Program-made: the position numbers and the translations under genes
The notes under the pieces: generated by a model
The model's database searches: none
Told to the model about the DNA's origin: nothing
The model's input: only the letters and a program-made list of their open reading frames with translations
Source of the DNA: Pithys albifrons albifrons
Lineage: Eukaryota > Chordata > Aves > Passeriformes > Thamnophilidae
Direction: 5' to 3'
DNA: 64,000 bases
NCBI RefSeq assembly: GCF_047495875.1
Contig: NC_092459.1
Location: 92,923,560-92,987,559 of the forward strand
Shown here: positions 26,201-41,200 of the stretch, one piece after another
Numbering within the stretch: position 1 is the first letter of the stretch
Layout of the letters: each line of letters opens with the position of its first letter

Positions 26201-29200
26201 TATGATGGTAAGATGGCCAGCATCTGTAGTTCTCATCAGGAATAAAAGCTTCAGGCACCCGTCTGTACTCTGCAAATAACCAGAGCAAAGTTTTGAAAAC
26301 TCCAGCAAACAACTTGGTTTTAATAGACAAGGTTTACTGTAACAACTTAGGAGCAGGATATATGATGCAAAAGCTGATGGGTTACACTGTACCAGCCCTG
26401 TTTTACTACCAAACATGTTTATAACTCTGCACCTTACTTTCCTTTTCCTTTCCTCCTTTCTCCTTCTCATCTTTTTCTCCAGAAAGTGTCTGTAAATAAA
26501 CAGTCTGCACACAAAACCCTTTCTCCTTCGCAACAGAGTAGGCGAAGCTTCGGTTTTATTAGGAGTTTTACAGGAAGAATGTCCCATTGAATAAACAGCA
26601 TCCACTTGAATGAACTGACTCACTGTCCTACTTCTCAACAGTGAGTGGGATTGTCGGGGTGAGACCTGCCCAGGCGTTCCCAGCCCTCCCTCTCCCTCAG
26701 AAGAGCATGCTATTTTTCTTCAGCTCCTTTAGAGTAGGAAGAAAAGACAGGCTTTTAATTAAGCAAACTTTTTTTGCTTGCTCAGATTAGGACAAAAGAG
26801 GAGTCGCTTGATGGGCCTCTGAAGAGAAGGGGAGGAAAAAAGTAGCAGGAGCATGTCAGCGCGGTCCTCGCCCAGCGCCTCCACGCTGCCCCGCCGACTG
26901 CTCCTCTCCCTTGGCTGCCGTTCAGTCTCACTTGCCTTTATGAGCTGCCTCTTGTTCTCTGTTCACAGCCCCTCTCACTTTCCCAGCCACTGATGGGGAA
27001 TTCTCTAATGAATGCATCAGCAAATACAACTAATCATTCATAAACATTTCTACTTAGCATCCAGATGCACAAATTAATGGTTCCCTCCTGTCTCTCCCCT
27101 CCATGTCCTATCAAAACAAACTAAATACATTATATATTTCTTCTAGTTTTAGCTATTAAGGAAACCAGAGTCATGTACCCTGACTCACAGCCTATTCTTA
27201 AGTTACTTTGGTTCAGGCATTTTCTGCCTGACTTTGCTGATTCAGCCTGCTAATATTTCATGCAGCACATTGTACAAACAACACCAAGTCAAAAGTGAGT
27301 GTGTCTACTACTCCAAACTGTCAGTATTTCAACTGGGAAAAGAAGTACACATCCGCAAGTGCTCATTCACACCACACAGGCTGAACAGTGGGAAACAAAT
27401 GTAGTAAATGCATTCTATTTTAAGCCTTGGCTCATTAGAAGTACCACAAGAAACATTCCTAACAAGACGGAAAATCGGAGCTGATCGTGTCCCAGTTAAA
27501 TCAAAAGTTAAAAAACTTTCTTAATTCACAAAATGCAGATTCATGCACAAGAAGAGAAAAAAGATATCAAAATGTAGTTCCACATTACAAATGGTCAGTA
27601 CTCCATCAAAAATATATATGCATTTCTTCTGAAGAAAAATCAGAGCATAAATCAAACTGCTATAGGTTGGATGGGTAAAGTCCCTTTTTTTCAAATTTCT
27701 GTATCAACTGCAAAGTAACAACAGTCAAATGTAACAGAATAATATTCTCTTATCTCCATATAGCAACTGCTGAGTGTTGATTCGTACCTCACAGTCAAGG
27801 TCAGTAAAATTATGTGCACACATTAAAAGCAGAAAAATCAATTCACTGTATTTAGCACTATATGTAACCATTTGTATTAGCATACATGCCATGTTGACCG
27901 GATATAAAATGTGATTTTTCACAACTCCTCTTTGCGCACAACATAAGTGTCACCTAACATTGCACTGCTCCAAGCCCTATACCACTGAGGACATTCACAG
28001 AATGATCATCCTTGCTGTGGCAGCAGAAGATGAGGCATTAGCCTGATTCTCTGCACTAGCAGAGAACATGTTTAGCCCTACCTGACAGCATTTTCAGAGT
28101 CTGACAGGCTCTGCTCTGGGGATGGGAAGGAGCTGCAGCATCCCTTAGCATGCCACCATGTCAATAAGCAGAGCCACCTCATGTCACATGAGGTATTTTT
28201 CTCCACCCAAGGGAGAAGCCCATCTGCAAGATCCTTATTTTGAATTATCATCTGACCTTAAATTCTTCTGAGTACAAATAATGTTCTTAATAGACCTACA
28301 GCACTTTCTTCTCACCACTGCTTCTGATACAGCTGTCAAGGGTTAGGCTCTTGGCTGATGCAAACAGACTTCAAAAGAGCAGCAATAATTTACATGACTT
28401 GAGGCTCTGTCAGAGGTAGGAGATAAAGTTCTCCCTTTCCATTGACTTTTCAAGGTGACCAGGCTGGTAAATCATCTGGGGAGCTTGGACATATTAACCA
28501 ACAGAGTTGGGCCAGCAATAATGACAACAGTGATGGCAGGACCCTGGTTTGCAGGTGCAAGAGAGGATGGAAACAGCCATGCCAGTACTGAGGATGGTCT
28601 CACCACGCAGCAGAGTCCCTACTCTCCTTACTCCTCCCTGCCAGTCTGTATGTGAGGGAAAGCCACAACCATCTCCAACAACTCATGGGAACAGGGTAGC
28701 AGAACAGGTACACAGCAGCATGACCCACAGTGCACAGAGCATTTTCCTTTGGCTGTGAGATCATCAAGCAGCAGTCAGGTGAAAATGCAGCCACTGGAGT
28801 CCAAGTGAAAGCACTCAGTCCTATGGGCTCCACCAAGGCAGCTTTTAGCAGGCCCTCAAACTAGCACAGACCACTGAATGCCTACAGACTGGGGTTCTGA
28901 GTCTCCTGCCTATACTGCCTGCAGGGAGGCAAGCAGGATGCAGTGAAGGGGAAAGGCAGGAAGGCAGCTCCTCTCCTCACTTCCATGGCAGACAGCAGCG
29001 AGCATCCCGATGGGAAAGTAGTCACAAGGAGCAGAGAGCAGGACAAATGATGGCCATGCACCCTGGTTCATGCTCCCAAACCAGCCAGGCACTCCCAATG
29101 CCCTCGAAAGCCAATACAGGATCTCCTATTAATCTATTACAGTCAGAACTGATCAGAAAATTCATTGCAACACCAGCCAAGGGCTGGTCTGTGAAAACTG

Positions 29201-32200
29201 CATTTCTCTTCAAAACGCACTCTTTCTCAAAGAGAGCAAGGTAGCTGCCTTGCCCATTTACACAGTGGACCTCTGAAATCTCTTGCTTGCACAGTGACAA
29301 TTTAGGAAGCTGAACCTTTAGCTCTTATGTGTATGAGTTATAAAGAAAGTCACTTGTCTCACATGAAGTAGAAGTACCCTCCTGAAGGATGCTCCTCCCT
29401 TGAGATGTGCCCCAGCAATAACATTAGCTCGAGCCCTCCGGAGAGCTGGGCTTCCCCTACACCTTTAAATTATCATCCTGGACACTGTAGTGCAGTTACC
29501 TGAGCGATGAAGCAATACTCCAATGGTTTAAAGACAGCTCCAGCTCAGGTTTTTGTCCTGTCAAGACCCGAAACTTGCTTAAATAGAGTCCTTGGAATTT
29601 GAAGGCTCACGGCAGTAAATCACATCATAAAAAGGTCAAAGTTCTGGTCGATTTCCAGACTAATGGTGTTTAAAACCAATAAATGCTTGTCTAATACTAT
29701 AAATGCAGCCATAAATTTACACTCTTGCATACATACACATAGATTGACACAGACTACATAAAGTCTATCAAGGTAATAGCAAGGAATAGATCAGAGAAAT
29801 GCAAGGTGTTCCTACTTGTATCACAACAGAAGAAGAATCCTTTCCTCCATCTACTAATTTTGTGAGGATTGAAGCAAACAAATGCAATGCAGTAAGCTTG
29901 ATGTCTCTTACAATGGATATACTCCAGCTTAACATATGGGAACTAATACAGAAGCTCACAGATACACAAATAAATCCTACTGCAAAACATTTTTCTAACC
30001 TGTAAACATTTTTAACCTTTAAAATATCTTGCTATGCTGAATCTGAGCAATCCTCAAAAGTTTTGTTTTGTGATATTTTTCATAGTTTTAAAATATTTTT
30101 AAAAATTTGTTGTGATCAATCAAAACACTGCTATAATCAGGCCAAAATCTTCTTAGATGGCCACAGTGATACTCAAACCAAGCTCACTTCTTGTGACAAG
30201 TAAGAGAGGCATCTTTAAAAGCAATTTGCAGCATCACTAACCAGTGCAACAGCAGTAAAAGAAAGCCAATGCTTTAAATTCTGATTCTAAATATTTTCCC
30301 AAGAAAAATTACCTGCATTGTTCCAAAGCCGACTACAATCTATAAACACACTCGTTTTCACTGTACTAGACTGAATCACATAAAGATCTCCGCAAGTATA
30401 TAATAAACTATGTGAAACCGCCTGTGGTTTCCCCCTTTTAGCCTGTCTGAATCACCCTAAATCTGACTTTAATCAGTCCTAATGACCGTTTATTTCAGCC
30501 ACAGCAGCCAGATTGCATTTTTACTACCAACTACAGCTACTTGTTGGAGATTTGCCCAGTTTTCTTTTCTAGTTATCACCTGCCAATACACTGTGGGTCA
30601 GTGATATAGACATAGCAATGTTCATCCTTGAGAGAGAAATCACATTACTCCTTTTTCTCCCTCCTTTTTTCCTCTACTCTCAAAACTCTGGCAGTTGACT
30701 TTGGAATTGCCTTTAATTGCTTTGCTTACATGTAAGCAGAAAGATCTTGCCAATATCAGCAAAAAGGTACTGAGCAATGTTTTGCTCCACAAACAGTCCT
30801 CTCCGATTCTCAGGGAGCTTATGGAGAACAGAATCACATCCTAAACAGACAATAATATACTCATGTTTTCAGTAGGCTTCATTTTATGCTGAAATTTTCC
30901 TCATGTTTTAAAACCTCAGTTTTAAACTTGCTTCTGAACACAAGCTGTACAAAGCCCCATGCACAGTTTGCTATGGAAAGCTATTTTTTGGTATGTCTGA
31001 GAAAACGAGATGGTAGGCGTATCCCATGTGTCTCTGCTTTCAATCATTTCTGACGCATCCCAACTGTTTGGAAAGACAGGCTGGGCAGCCAGGACATGGG
31101 TTTACTGTCAGACTGGGAGATAGCCCTGTTTCTCTGGTGAGTATTTCCATCCTTTGGCTGTTTCCCGCATGCAAGCTGGAAGCGAAGTGAGGCTTGTCTG
31201 TTTTTAAGCATTTCTATTGTGCTTACAGTAGAGCCATATTTAAATCAGTATGCAGGCTGTCACTGAAACACAAATAAATAAGGAGAAGAACTACATGTTC
31301 TCCTACATTTTATTCCTGTTAACATGACACAGCTGGAGCACTTTTTCTGCTTCATGCCCCACATCCCAGGGCCGCTCACGGGGCTGAGGAGCTGCTCTGT
31401 ACTTACAGCCACCTCTGTGGCACACACTGATTTACTGAATGCAGGTAGCCCAAAATGGTCCTACCAATGCTTATATGCTGTATCTGGCCCAACTAGTCAA
31501 AAAATGATGCTTGATGGTAGACAAGCCTAAAGTTGTCTACGGTCATGTGTGCATGGTAATTAAGCTCAAAAGCAGATGCCTAAGGGATTTATAAAAGATA
31601 GTCAGCCTTTAGAGTTCTGTATAGGAACTGAGGACCTCAGCAGAATGCATTCTGCTGGAGAAGTTTGGCAACAGCAGAACATGCTGCTCAGCAAACAGGG
31701 CAAATGATTTGCATGATGGTGGAGATGGATGTGAGTAACACAGCCCCATTGTACTGCCAGTGCCATATGGGTGCAAAGGGACCTGCCCCTGTATTCTTCT
31801 GTGTGCTGGAATTGCCCAGCTCTTGATGTGAAAGAAGGCAGGGTTCAAGACAGGGTGTAGAGAGAGACTTTCAGCCTGTGCGTGCAACCCTGTGGACCTT
31901 TACCCTTCAGCTTTGAGGTCTCTGGGAAAGGAACACCAAAGGCACAAGTGCCAGATAAAGCAGGAATCTGGGCTGCAAGGACTGGGCTGCTGCAAGTTCC
32001 CAGCTGAGCCTTCAAGCACCATCAGCAGCATATTTCTAGCCTTCACATTGCCGCCTGCGATAGGATATACAAACTGCCTCCAACAATATTCCAGCAGCCT
32101 TGCAAAATTTCTCTCTCTCACACAGACGTGCAGAGACACACATCCTCCCCAATTTCAATAATTCTTGGGTGGATTTACAATTTCCTAAGCAGGTTGCTAT

Positions 32201-35200
32201 AGTGACCCTGCAGAATATTTTTTTCAAAACACTGTTGTACTGTAAATATTTACATACAGCAAAATCCTGCCAAATTATCTTGAGACAAAGGAAAACAGTG
32301 TCTTTGCTTTATGTCCAGACTTCCAGCTTTTCTAGCTTTAAGAATGTACTTTCAGCTAACAACAGCAGCTAATTACGCCTTTCTGTGTGCTTGCACACCC
32401 CCAGACCTAATAATGGGTCATCTATTAGCTTTAATGAATAACAAAGCTATCCAATTTACTAGTGTTAGCTGATTTCATGCATTTCTGAGTAAATTCTTAG
32501 TTAACTGAAGGGCTGGGGCTTAGCTCAAGAGCCAGATACTCAGTTGATACAAATCACTGTCACTTGATTGAAGTAATAAAAATGTTGATCCTGGGGCATG
32601 ACTTTACTGATGAACATCAGTATGTTTTTTATAGCCTTCTTAATCTCAATAATTAATGGAATGATTTAATCATTTTTAGATAACATATGTCCGAAGAAAT
32701 ACATTGTTCCTGTTTTAATTCACATTCTTCTGGATTCCAGCAAGAGAGGCCAACAGTCATCGGAATATAAAAGTATTTGTTCATGGTGTTTTTTTAAACA
32801 CTGCAATGTTCCTACATCAACATTAACAGTAGTGTGATTTATGATTGCAGAACACATACATAGCTATCAAATGTCTCCCACACCTCTACTCTAAGATACT
32901 AAACCAAAGTCCAGAGCATAATATAATTTACAGCACTATAAAATCTTTACAACAGAAGCACAGTGAAAGCTTAATATCCAAGACCTTCTGTAATATGACT
33001 ATGTCATCTTATTAAACTTTATGGGAACACTAGGGCTGACAAGAACTTTCTTCGTGTCGCTTCCCTACGGTTTATCAATATCACCTTTCCCACTTTATGG
33101 TGTTCACAGAAGGAGGTCTTTCTTTCAAAAATGTAAGTTCAGATAGATAACACACTGTCTCCTCAAAGTTTATGGTTTAGTTACAGCCTTAGATCCCTTG
33201 CCCAAGATCATAATCTCCTCTTTTCTAGTATGAATGTACAATGCTCTATCCAAGTCAATGCATAATTCCAAGCATTTAGACCTAAGACAATTCTGAAGCA
33301 CCATTACCTGAACCCTCTGTAGAGTTTCTTTTCAAAAACAAAACAAACCCTTGCAATTCTTGGATCTGAATTCTCTTCCAGTTCTGTTTTTAGGATTCCA
33401 AAATAGATTATACACCAGAAAGGTCTTAATTTGTCACAAACTTTTAGATGCCAGGAGACTGGCAACTCTTGTCATTTCTACTATTTGTGAGAGCCAAAAT
33501 CCTTGAGATTTCCATCGTCTGGAGCAAAATTGATGCAAAATTGTGCCTCCTCGATTTTGGCACACTGGCATATGAGTGACCTGCTCTGAGAACCAAATGA
33601 TCATCTCTAGTTTTATCTTAACTTAGCACTGGGTTGAAACACACATTCCTTGAGCTTTCATTATGCTGAGAGCAATGTGGAAAACATTTTATAAAATCCT
33701 GAAATCTTAACTTTTTTTCCAAATTGGGCCAAAGCAGGACCTCGGCTGACAGCTTGGGAAAGTATCACAGTTGTTCTCTTTCATCGCTGTCTACCCCTCA
33801 ACTACTCACCAAGATTTAAACAAAATATTCAATCTGCTCAGCTGTTCAGCCTTGGCTTTGGTGGTCAGGATGTCACCTCAACTAGGAGGGTCCTGCCAGT
33901 GGAAGAGGTTGATTGCTTGAACTGCTTCTCATTCACAGGCTATTCCATTATCTCTGGATAATTTCTAATGAATAATTTCTTATTCCATAATCTCTAGATT
34001 GAAAATATTACAAATTAATTCCAGCATATTACCAGTCAAGTATCAGTTGAAGAAAGAGCATGTTTGAGATAAAAATTATACAAACGGGTATGTAGGCGTA
34101 TTTTAACCCTCATGATTTGACTTCTTCATACTTTTCTGACAAACAAAGGGAGCCTTAAAATAGAAATAAATTACAACACCTCTTCTGTTTGGTTAAAGCA
34201 GCCTTAGAACAAACAAGAAACAGGTCTGCACATCTTAAATGCGTGCTGGCTGAGAACACATCTCTTTTAAGCATAATTTCCAGTAGAATACCCGATTCCT
34301 CAGGCTTGCTATTGGTTGAGAACATTTTTCTATCAAGAAATTCAATATTACACTCAAGGTATTAAATGTAAATTAGCCAAATATGTCACATAAATAATCT
34401 ATGAATTTTCAGTATCTTTGGTCACATTGTACAGTGCCTAAGACTATGAGCAGTGTCAAACAAATAAAAAGGGCTCCTGCAGAGCACAGTACCACTAACC
34501 ATGTACACAGGTAGCAGATTCTGTGTTGTATTATCCAGGACTCTACAGAAATAAACTAACAGAAAAATGTGTAATTATTACAGTAGCCAAATATACATGT
34601 AGCTCTGCTCCGTATCAGTAGAAACCTGCATTGTTACATTTACTAACAGTGTCCAAAGTTTCTCTCCTGGAGATTCTTTATTACCATGACAGACGTCTAA
34701 AATTCAAAACTTCATCTTGTCCTGATACAGCAGTTAGATCTGGAATCAACCAGCACCATACAACAACTTCAGCCCTCCTGGCACTTCTTCAACAAAGGAC
34801 GTGTTTGTACTATTGATTGTACTGCTGAAAATAATTTTGCTGTGTTGACAGCCATCACTCAGCACAGACTGTGATGAAAAGCTGAAAATTAGAAAGTTAA
34901 ATGAACACCTGCAAAAATTTTCCTGTCAATTTTACAACAAAATAAATACTTAATTATTCTGGAAAGTGGGTCAAATTCATCCCTGGTATCATGGTCCTTT
35001 GAGGTTAACAGTGCTATGACCAGAATGAATTTGGCTCCTGTATCTCTTTCACTGAGTAAATGCTTCACTGAACTTTTCAAACCCCTTGTGCCAACATTCA
35101 TCTTCATTTAGAACCCATCTTTCCCCCTTTACTGAGCTTTTGCAGCAAAGCCATAATTTTCCTATCAACCTGTAGTCAATTATGTTGACAGTTTGACATG

Positions 35201-38200
35201 AATATTGTATGTACACAAAAATAATTTGCAAAACAGATTTTACAATTGATGAACTTAAGAGACATTTTCAGCACATATAATTTTCTTTCACATGTTCACG
35301 TCTGCAGCTATCCTAGGAAGAATATGCATCGCTTTGTATCACAGCTTGACTAGCTGCAGAGATTTTATGAAAAAGATACTATTATGCAACTTGGTTTTCA
35401 TCTTGTCCTTTTTTTTTCTTTTTTGTTCTATTGCAGAAACTGATGGACACACTATTTTTCTCTTGCAAAGGAAGTAAAAATTTTATTCTTCCAATCTACA
35501 AGTGTTTATGTTACAAGAAATTCCTTTAAGTCCCAGGAAATCCATGGAGGGTTATGGTATCTTGACTAGATTCTCCACAATATATGTTTAGGCAGGCTCT
35601 GATACTCCCAACAGCAGCGTGTAGATGTGATGAAACACATTTGCCATAAATCTATCATGGACAGCTATGCTCCCTTTGGACTTCCTTGTTCCCATTGCAG
35701 CCAGCTCACACCTATGGATGTCCAGCTGCATCATTTAGTCAGAAAGGTTTGAGAAAGTTCCCAGGAAGCAAAATGCAGAAAAAATCATGAATTCAAGGAC
35801 CACTGAGCCCTATTTACTGCACATTTGCCCTTTCAAACCTCAAAACAAAGACAAAGTCTTGATTTTAAGATTCAAGAAAGACCACTTTACCAGCTGTCGG
35901 CATCCGGGTTCTGTTCTGTAGGTACTCTCCACTCTTATACAGATTCAAAACTCTCTCCAGCTGAGCAGCTGTCTCATCTACTCCCCAATGAAGTTCTCCT
36001 TCAGAAGTATAGAAAAAGAATGAGTTAGATGAGGAGTATCTCACATAAGAAAAAATAAGGTTGCATTTGAATAAAGCCCTAAGCATCAGAGCCCTGTCAT
36101 GTTCTGCTTCATGTCAGTGTTGTGATGTGGACTTGAAATCCCTGAGTTACCACAAACCACACCTGACATGACCCCGGCATGTCAGCGGCTGGCTCATCCT
36201 TCTGGGAACTCCAGGCCTGTGAGCAGAAAACACTGAGGTGAGCTCCCCACAAGGGATGAACTTCAGCCAACACAGGGAACCCAAAGCTTTGTTTGTTAAT
36301 TAGCTACAGCCCAGCATCATTAATTTCCCCTTCGGATGCACGCTGAAAAAAAGCTCAAATCAGATTTACAGACACATGCAAATATTCTTGTCTCAAAGGC
36401 ACTACCTTAGTAATCAGTAAAGATCTATGTCACTTGCCTCTGGCTTCTCAGGTGTAAACCACCACTAGCATCACTGGCAGTGAGGAAGTATCCTGGGTTT
36501 TATTATTAAAATTTCCCTTTTCAGGGACAGAAGCTCTTCCAGATCTCACAAGGAATTACATTCTGATGCAGTTCACCCCAGTGCTGAGGTGTCAGGATGA
36601 AGCAAATACCTCTCTGTGAACCCGGGGTAAAATCTCAAAATGGGATTTCTCTGGTGTATGGGACCATTCTTGCCTTCTCTGTACAGAAGCATTTTTATCG
36701 TGGATAGAAAAACAATCTGGTTCTACTGCAGTGAGCATAAACATAGTACCCTCCCCATCTTAAACAGGAGTCACACTAAAAAAAGGAAGTACTTGGCATT
36801 GTGTGTTCATTGTGATTACCTGTTGCATTGACTATCTTATCCAGTAATGGTCTCAGTGAGGATGGAGCACTGTGTGGAAGAAGATAGGTAAAAAAAAACC
36901 TGCAACAGAAAAGTAACCCATATTGAAATTTTCTTTTTAAAGAATTTGAAAATGTCTAGTAACTCCTGCATATCGCAATGAATAAAATTCCTATTGTTTA
37001 TATGCCACTGACCTATTCAGGAAATATAATCATATTCTATAGTCAAATAAATACATAGCTGAGACTATTCACACAGCTGTCTGGCACACCTATACTAAGC
37101 TGTTATACACAAGGCTGCCTTGTACCTACATGTAAATGTTCCATTAATACAGCAATTTGCTGTGAAGCCTCATGGATTGTGAATATTTCCAAAGTTATCT
37201 ATACTTTAACAACCTAAAAGGATGCCATCAACCCCAGAAGTCTTGGGTTTGTTGGTTTTCTTTTTCAAACCTTGAAAGTGCCTAAATCAAATTTCTATTA
37301 ATTTCAAATAAATTACTATTATTTTCTTTTCTACAGTTTTCTTAGACTTTAATTTCCAGGATAAAGCCCTCTTCTTTTTTTTAACGCCATTGGAATAGAG
37401 GATGTTCTCTCTATTCTCATCATTTTGCTATATTCGAGATGCATTCATGTAAGTATTCACTGACAAGTACAATCACAGAATCACACACACAGAATCACAG
37501 AATGGGTAAGGTTGGAAAGCACCACTGCAGGTCAGCTAGTCCAGCTTCCTCACTTATGTAGGGTTCTTTGGAGCACATTACGTAGGATTGTGCCAGATGG
37601 CTTTTGAATATCTCCAGAAAAGAGACTTCATAACTGCACTTTAGTATTTTTTAATTACAAAAGAAAAAACAATATGCCTTTACTATTACTTGAAGTACAT
37701 TTAATTTTCATATTCTTCCTTTAAAGTTCTGTTACTCTGCCAATATTACTGCCTATTGCAACACACTCACTACCATAGAAACCTAAGATGGAAATGGACA
37801 GCTTATGATCAACAATATAAACAGAACTATTGGACATTAGCTAAAGAAAAGAACAGGAACACAACTGGGAAACTTCCCTGCTTCACATCTAACTTGCGAA
37901 GTAAACACTTTTTCATATATGGAGACCCTACTGTCAAAACACCCCTGAAAACCCCAGGGACTCATACTCAGGGAGATCAGCAGACACCTTACATTAGCAC
38001 AGATTAAACAATTAAAGTTACTGATTTGAAAAATTGATCATAGATGCAGGTATTATTGAGCTGACATTCTACTTACAAAATGAATATTTCCTTAAAATTG
38101 TAAATCCCTCTTTCATCCCTTACAAAATAGTATTTTTGATTTCCTCAGTGGGATTATCCCTTTGCAAATTTTCTTAATAGTGAGTATGAAGCAGACAATA

Positions 38201-41200
38201 TAAATACATACATAAATCTGAAGAGCAGCGCAACATTTGTGATGAATAATACGTCTGGTAAATTTTACCTTACTGTTTTTGCTTAGAGATTATCCCTAAA
38301 GCAGACTCCAACTGAGTGGGAATAGTTCTTTGCAAAAATTCAGTAGCTGTTGATTACGTTGCTAAATGCTGGCTGCAAGCAAGTAATGAAGGTTATTGTT
38401 TTTCCATGGCTACAGTAATATATACGACTTGTTCTAATGCAAACACCCATATGTGAAATTCTGACATGTATAGACACTGGCGTCTACACAACTTAATTGC
38501 AGGAACATTTGTTATTCATTGATTCCAGGGCCAGTGGCATCCCTTGTGATCTGTATAACACACACTGTCAGATCCTTTTACATTTGTTCCTACAAATTGT
38601 TTCTTTTTGAGAACTATCTGATCTTAATTTAAGAATTTTCAGTGATGGAGAATTTCTCTCAGCCATTGGTTAATAGTTGAAAATATTAATTATGCTTACT
38701 TTCAAAATTGTTCAGTGCTTTGAAAACTGTTCCTCCAAACATTTGGTGGAAAACCCACAGAGACACATTTGTGACAGGAAGTAACCATCTGAAAGTCAAG
38801 ATGGGCCAGTTCTTGCATAGCAGAGGTTTTTCCCTAATGTTTTCTCTCCTTTAATTATTTACCTCATAAAGAAACCAGCTAGATAGAGTAAGTATGCATT
38901 CAAGGCTAGGGCATGCTATGTTTTAAAATTACAAGGTGCTTATGCACTGTTTGACGTATTGCTGCTTCTCCCTAACAGCACCAGCAATCCTTTATTGAAG
39001 GCAACCTCTAAGCCTAGAGCAACAGAGTACATCCATGAAAATAAGAAATTTAGTAGCCTATTCCTAATGAAGTGAGGATGTCATCTTCTGAGACAAGTGC
39101 ATAGGGTTTGTTCTTATGCCCTAGCATGGGTGGTCACAGCCTACCATAACATGAATCCACTGTTAAACAAAACCCCACTGTCTCTATTGAATTAAGCTAA
39201 AGCAGGAGCTGAAAACACTGGGGCACTGTGTGTGCAATATATGCTGGTGAGTGGTTCAAAGGCATTACTAAAAACTGTAATAGAAAAAGACCACTTCCCT
39301 CAGCATGACCAGCAACCTGCCGCAAGCCCACCACACCACAGACATATCCCCACTTACGACCGAAATGGATGGGTGCCTACTAAAGGTTTCTTAGCCAGAC
39401 GAGTAAAACAGTCTTAACCGAAAGCTAGCAAGCTAAGCAAGATCTTTAAGCCAAGCAAATGGAAATGGAAAATTCTGCAGGACACACTAAATACTGTGCT
39501 GCACAACTGCAGATGGCTGTCATGTGGCGCAGCCCATTTCAGTGTGGTCAACTAATGCAACACATATGCTGGCAAGCGCCTTGGGACCAAAGCAGAAGGC
39601 TCTCTTTGGAGCAGCCTCTCCTCACTGTGGTCTGGCAGGCAGTGAATGGCATGATATTTGAAAGGGAAGTCTAAGAAATGAGCACACCATTATGGCTGTG
39701 CTCTGAGATCTCCATCCCCCTATCTGGATCAGAAAAGATCCGGCAGTGCCCATCAGATGGAGTGGCAGCAGCAGCAGGAGCAGAGCACTGAGAATCACTG
39801 GAATGCCAGTGACACTGCTCCCCCACCATCCTGCACAGCCCTCAAAAGGCAGCGATGGCCAAGGGGGGAGAGCCAAGACCACAAACACAAAGCTACTGCC
39901 CAGAAGGACTTAGTTGTAAATTTGGAGGCACCTTTAAAGTCAAATTTCAAAGATGGATGCATCAGCTAAACACTTTCTTCAGCATGGCTAACTGGTCCAG
40001 CGTGATCCATCACTTACATGTCCCCCATTGTGAGTGTGACACTGAGAGCGAGTACCCCAGCACCTGCCCAAAGAGACATGGGGCTGGGAGGGGAGGCTGA
40101 AAACACCAGCCCTTGTTTTAAAAGGTTGGGGGCTTACACCCCAGATTGTCAGCAAGTGAGGGTGGTTTCAGCAGCCCCATGGCTGCACTAAGGCTGTTTT
40201 CATCCTACCATGGTAGGCTCTGGCACATGGAGGAGCACTGAGACAGAGTGCAGGATGCAAATGGAGCTGTAACTCTGCCAACCCTTTATGCAGCTGGTTG
40301 CGGAAAGCACGTGATGACCCTTCTTAACTAACACCAAAAAAGAGGTGACAGAATCATCTCACCACAGAGTTTGTGGGTCCTCAGTTTCACAAGGGCTTCT
40401 GCTTCACTTCTGTGAAAATCTCTACTTTTGTGAAAAATTCAGTCTAATTCTGTGTTGGCTGAAAGCCACTGAGTGGTGAATCACACTCAGAGTATGCAAA
40501 ACTTTTCAAAAGTTATAAATGCTACATGTTTTCACAAATGAAACAATTACTCACAGCTTCACTTACTCTTGGGTGTAGTTCCTGAGACAGTATGTGCTCA
40601 CTGATGTGAATAACTATAAAAGATACCAGAGCTTTAGGCCTACTCTTCATTCTCTATAACCTAATCCAATAATGTACCTGTAGGCATTGTAGAGATTCCT
40701 CTTTTCATTCATATTCTGACACCGTCCCTCAACCGAACAGGGCAGGGTGAAGTTTCTCGCAGGAAATTCCATGAAGCAGTCACTGTTACTGGTGCAAGAG
40801 CTCTCCTCAATGCTGGCATCATCCAGATCTGTCACCTTCAGTTCCCCATCCACGATCACAAACTGCCGAGGACGAAAATCCAGTAATGTCACAGAGCCGA
40901 GAGGAGAGTGAGCCAAGTAATGCAGAAGCCGAACTAAGCTGAGACATATCTGTAACACAAAAGCATGGATACCTTGCATTATTTTCTCAGTGGAAAGTAT
41001 ATAATGAAACCACTTTAGCTGAAGATATGTTCATAAATATATGACTTAATATAAGCATTATAACTTATCCTCAAAACTGAATGTTGCAACCAACTTATTT
41101 TTCACAGGATTAACATAGCTGATTGTAAAACCCTGAGAGACTTGAAACAAAAATAAGTTTCTTTACCAGTGCTTTCCCACGTTATTCTTGAAGCAGGGCT

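Noticed and set aside
26117..26638. 173-codon minus-strand frame across exon 6
   Set aside because: It reads exon 6 in the wrong frame and runs into intron 5; the PKDCC frame is the conserved one.
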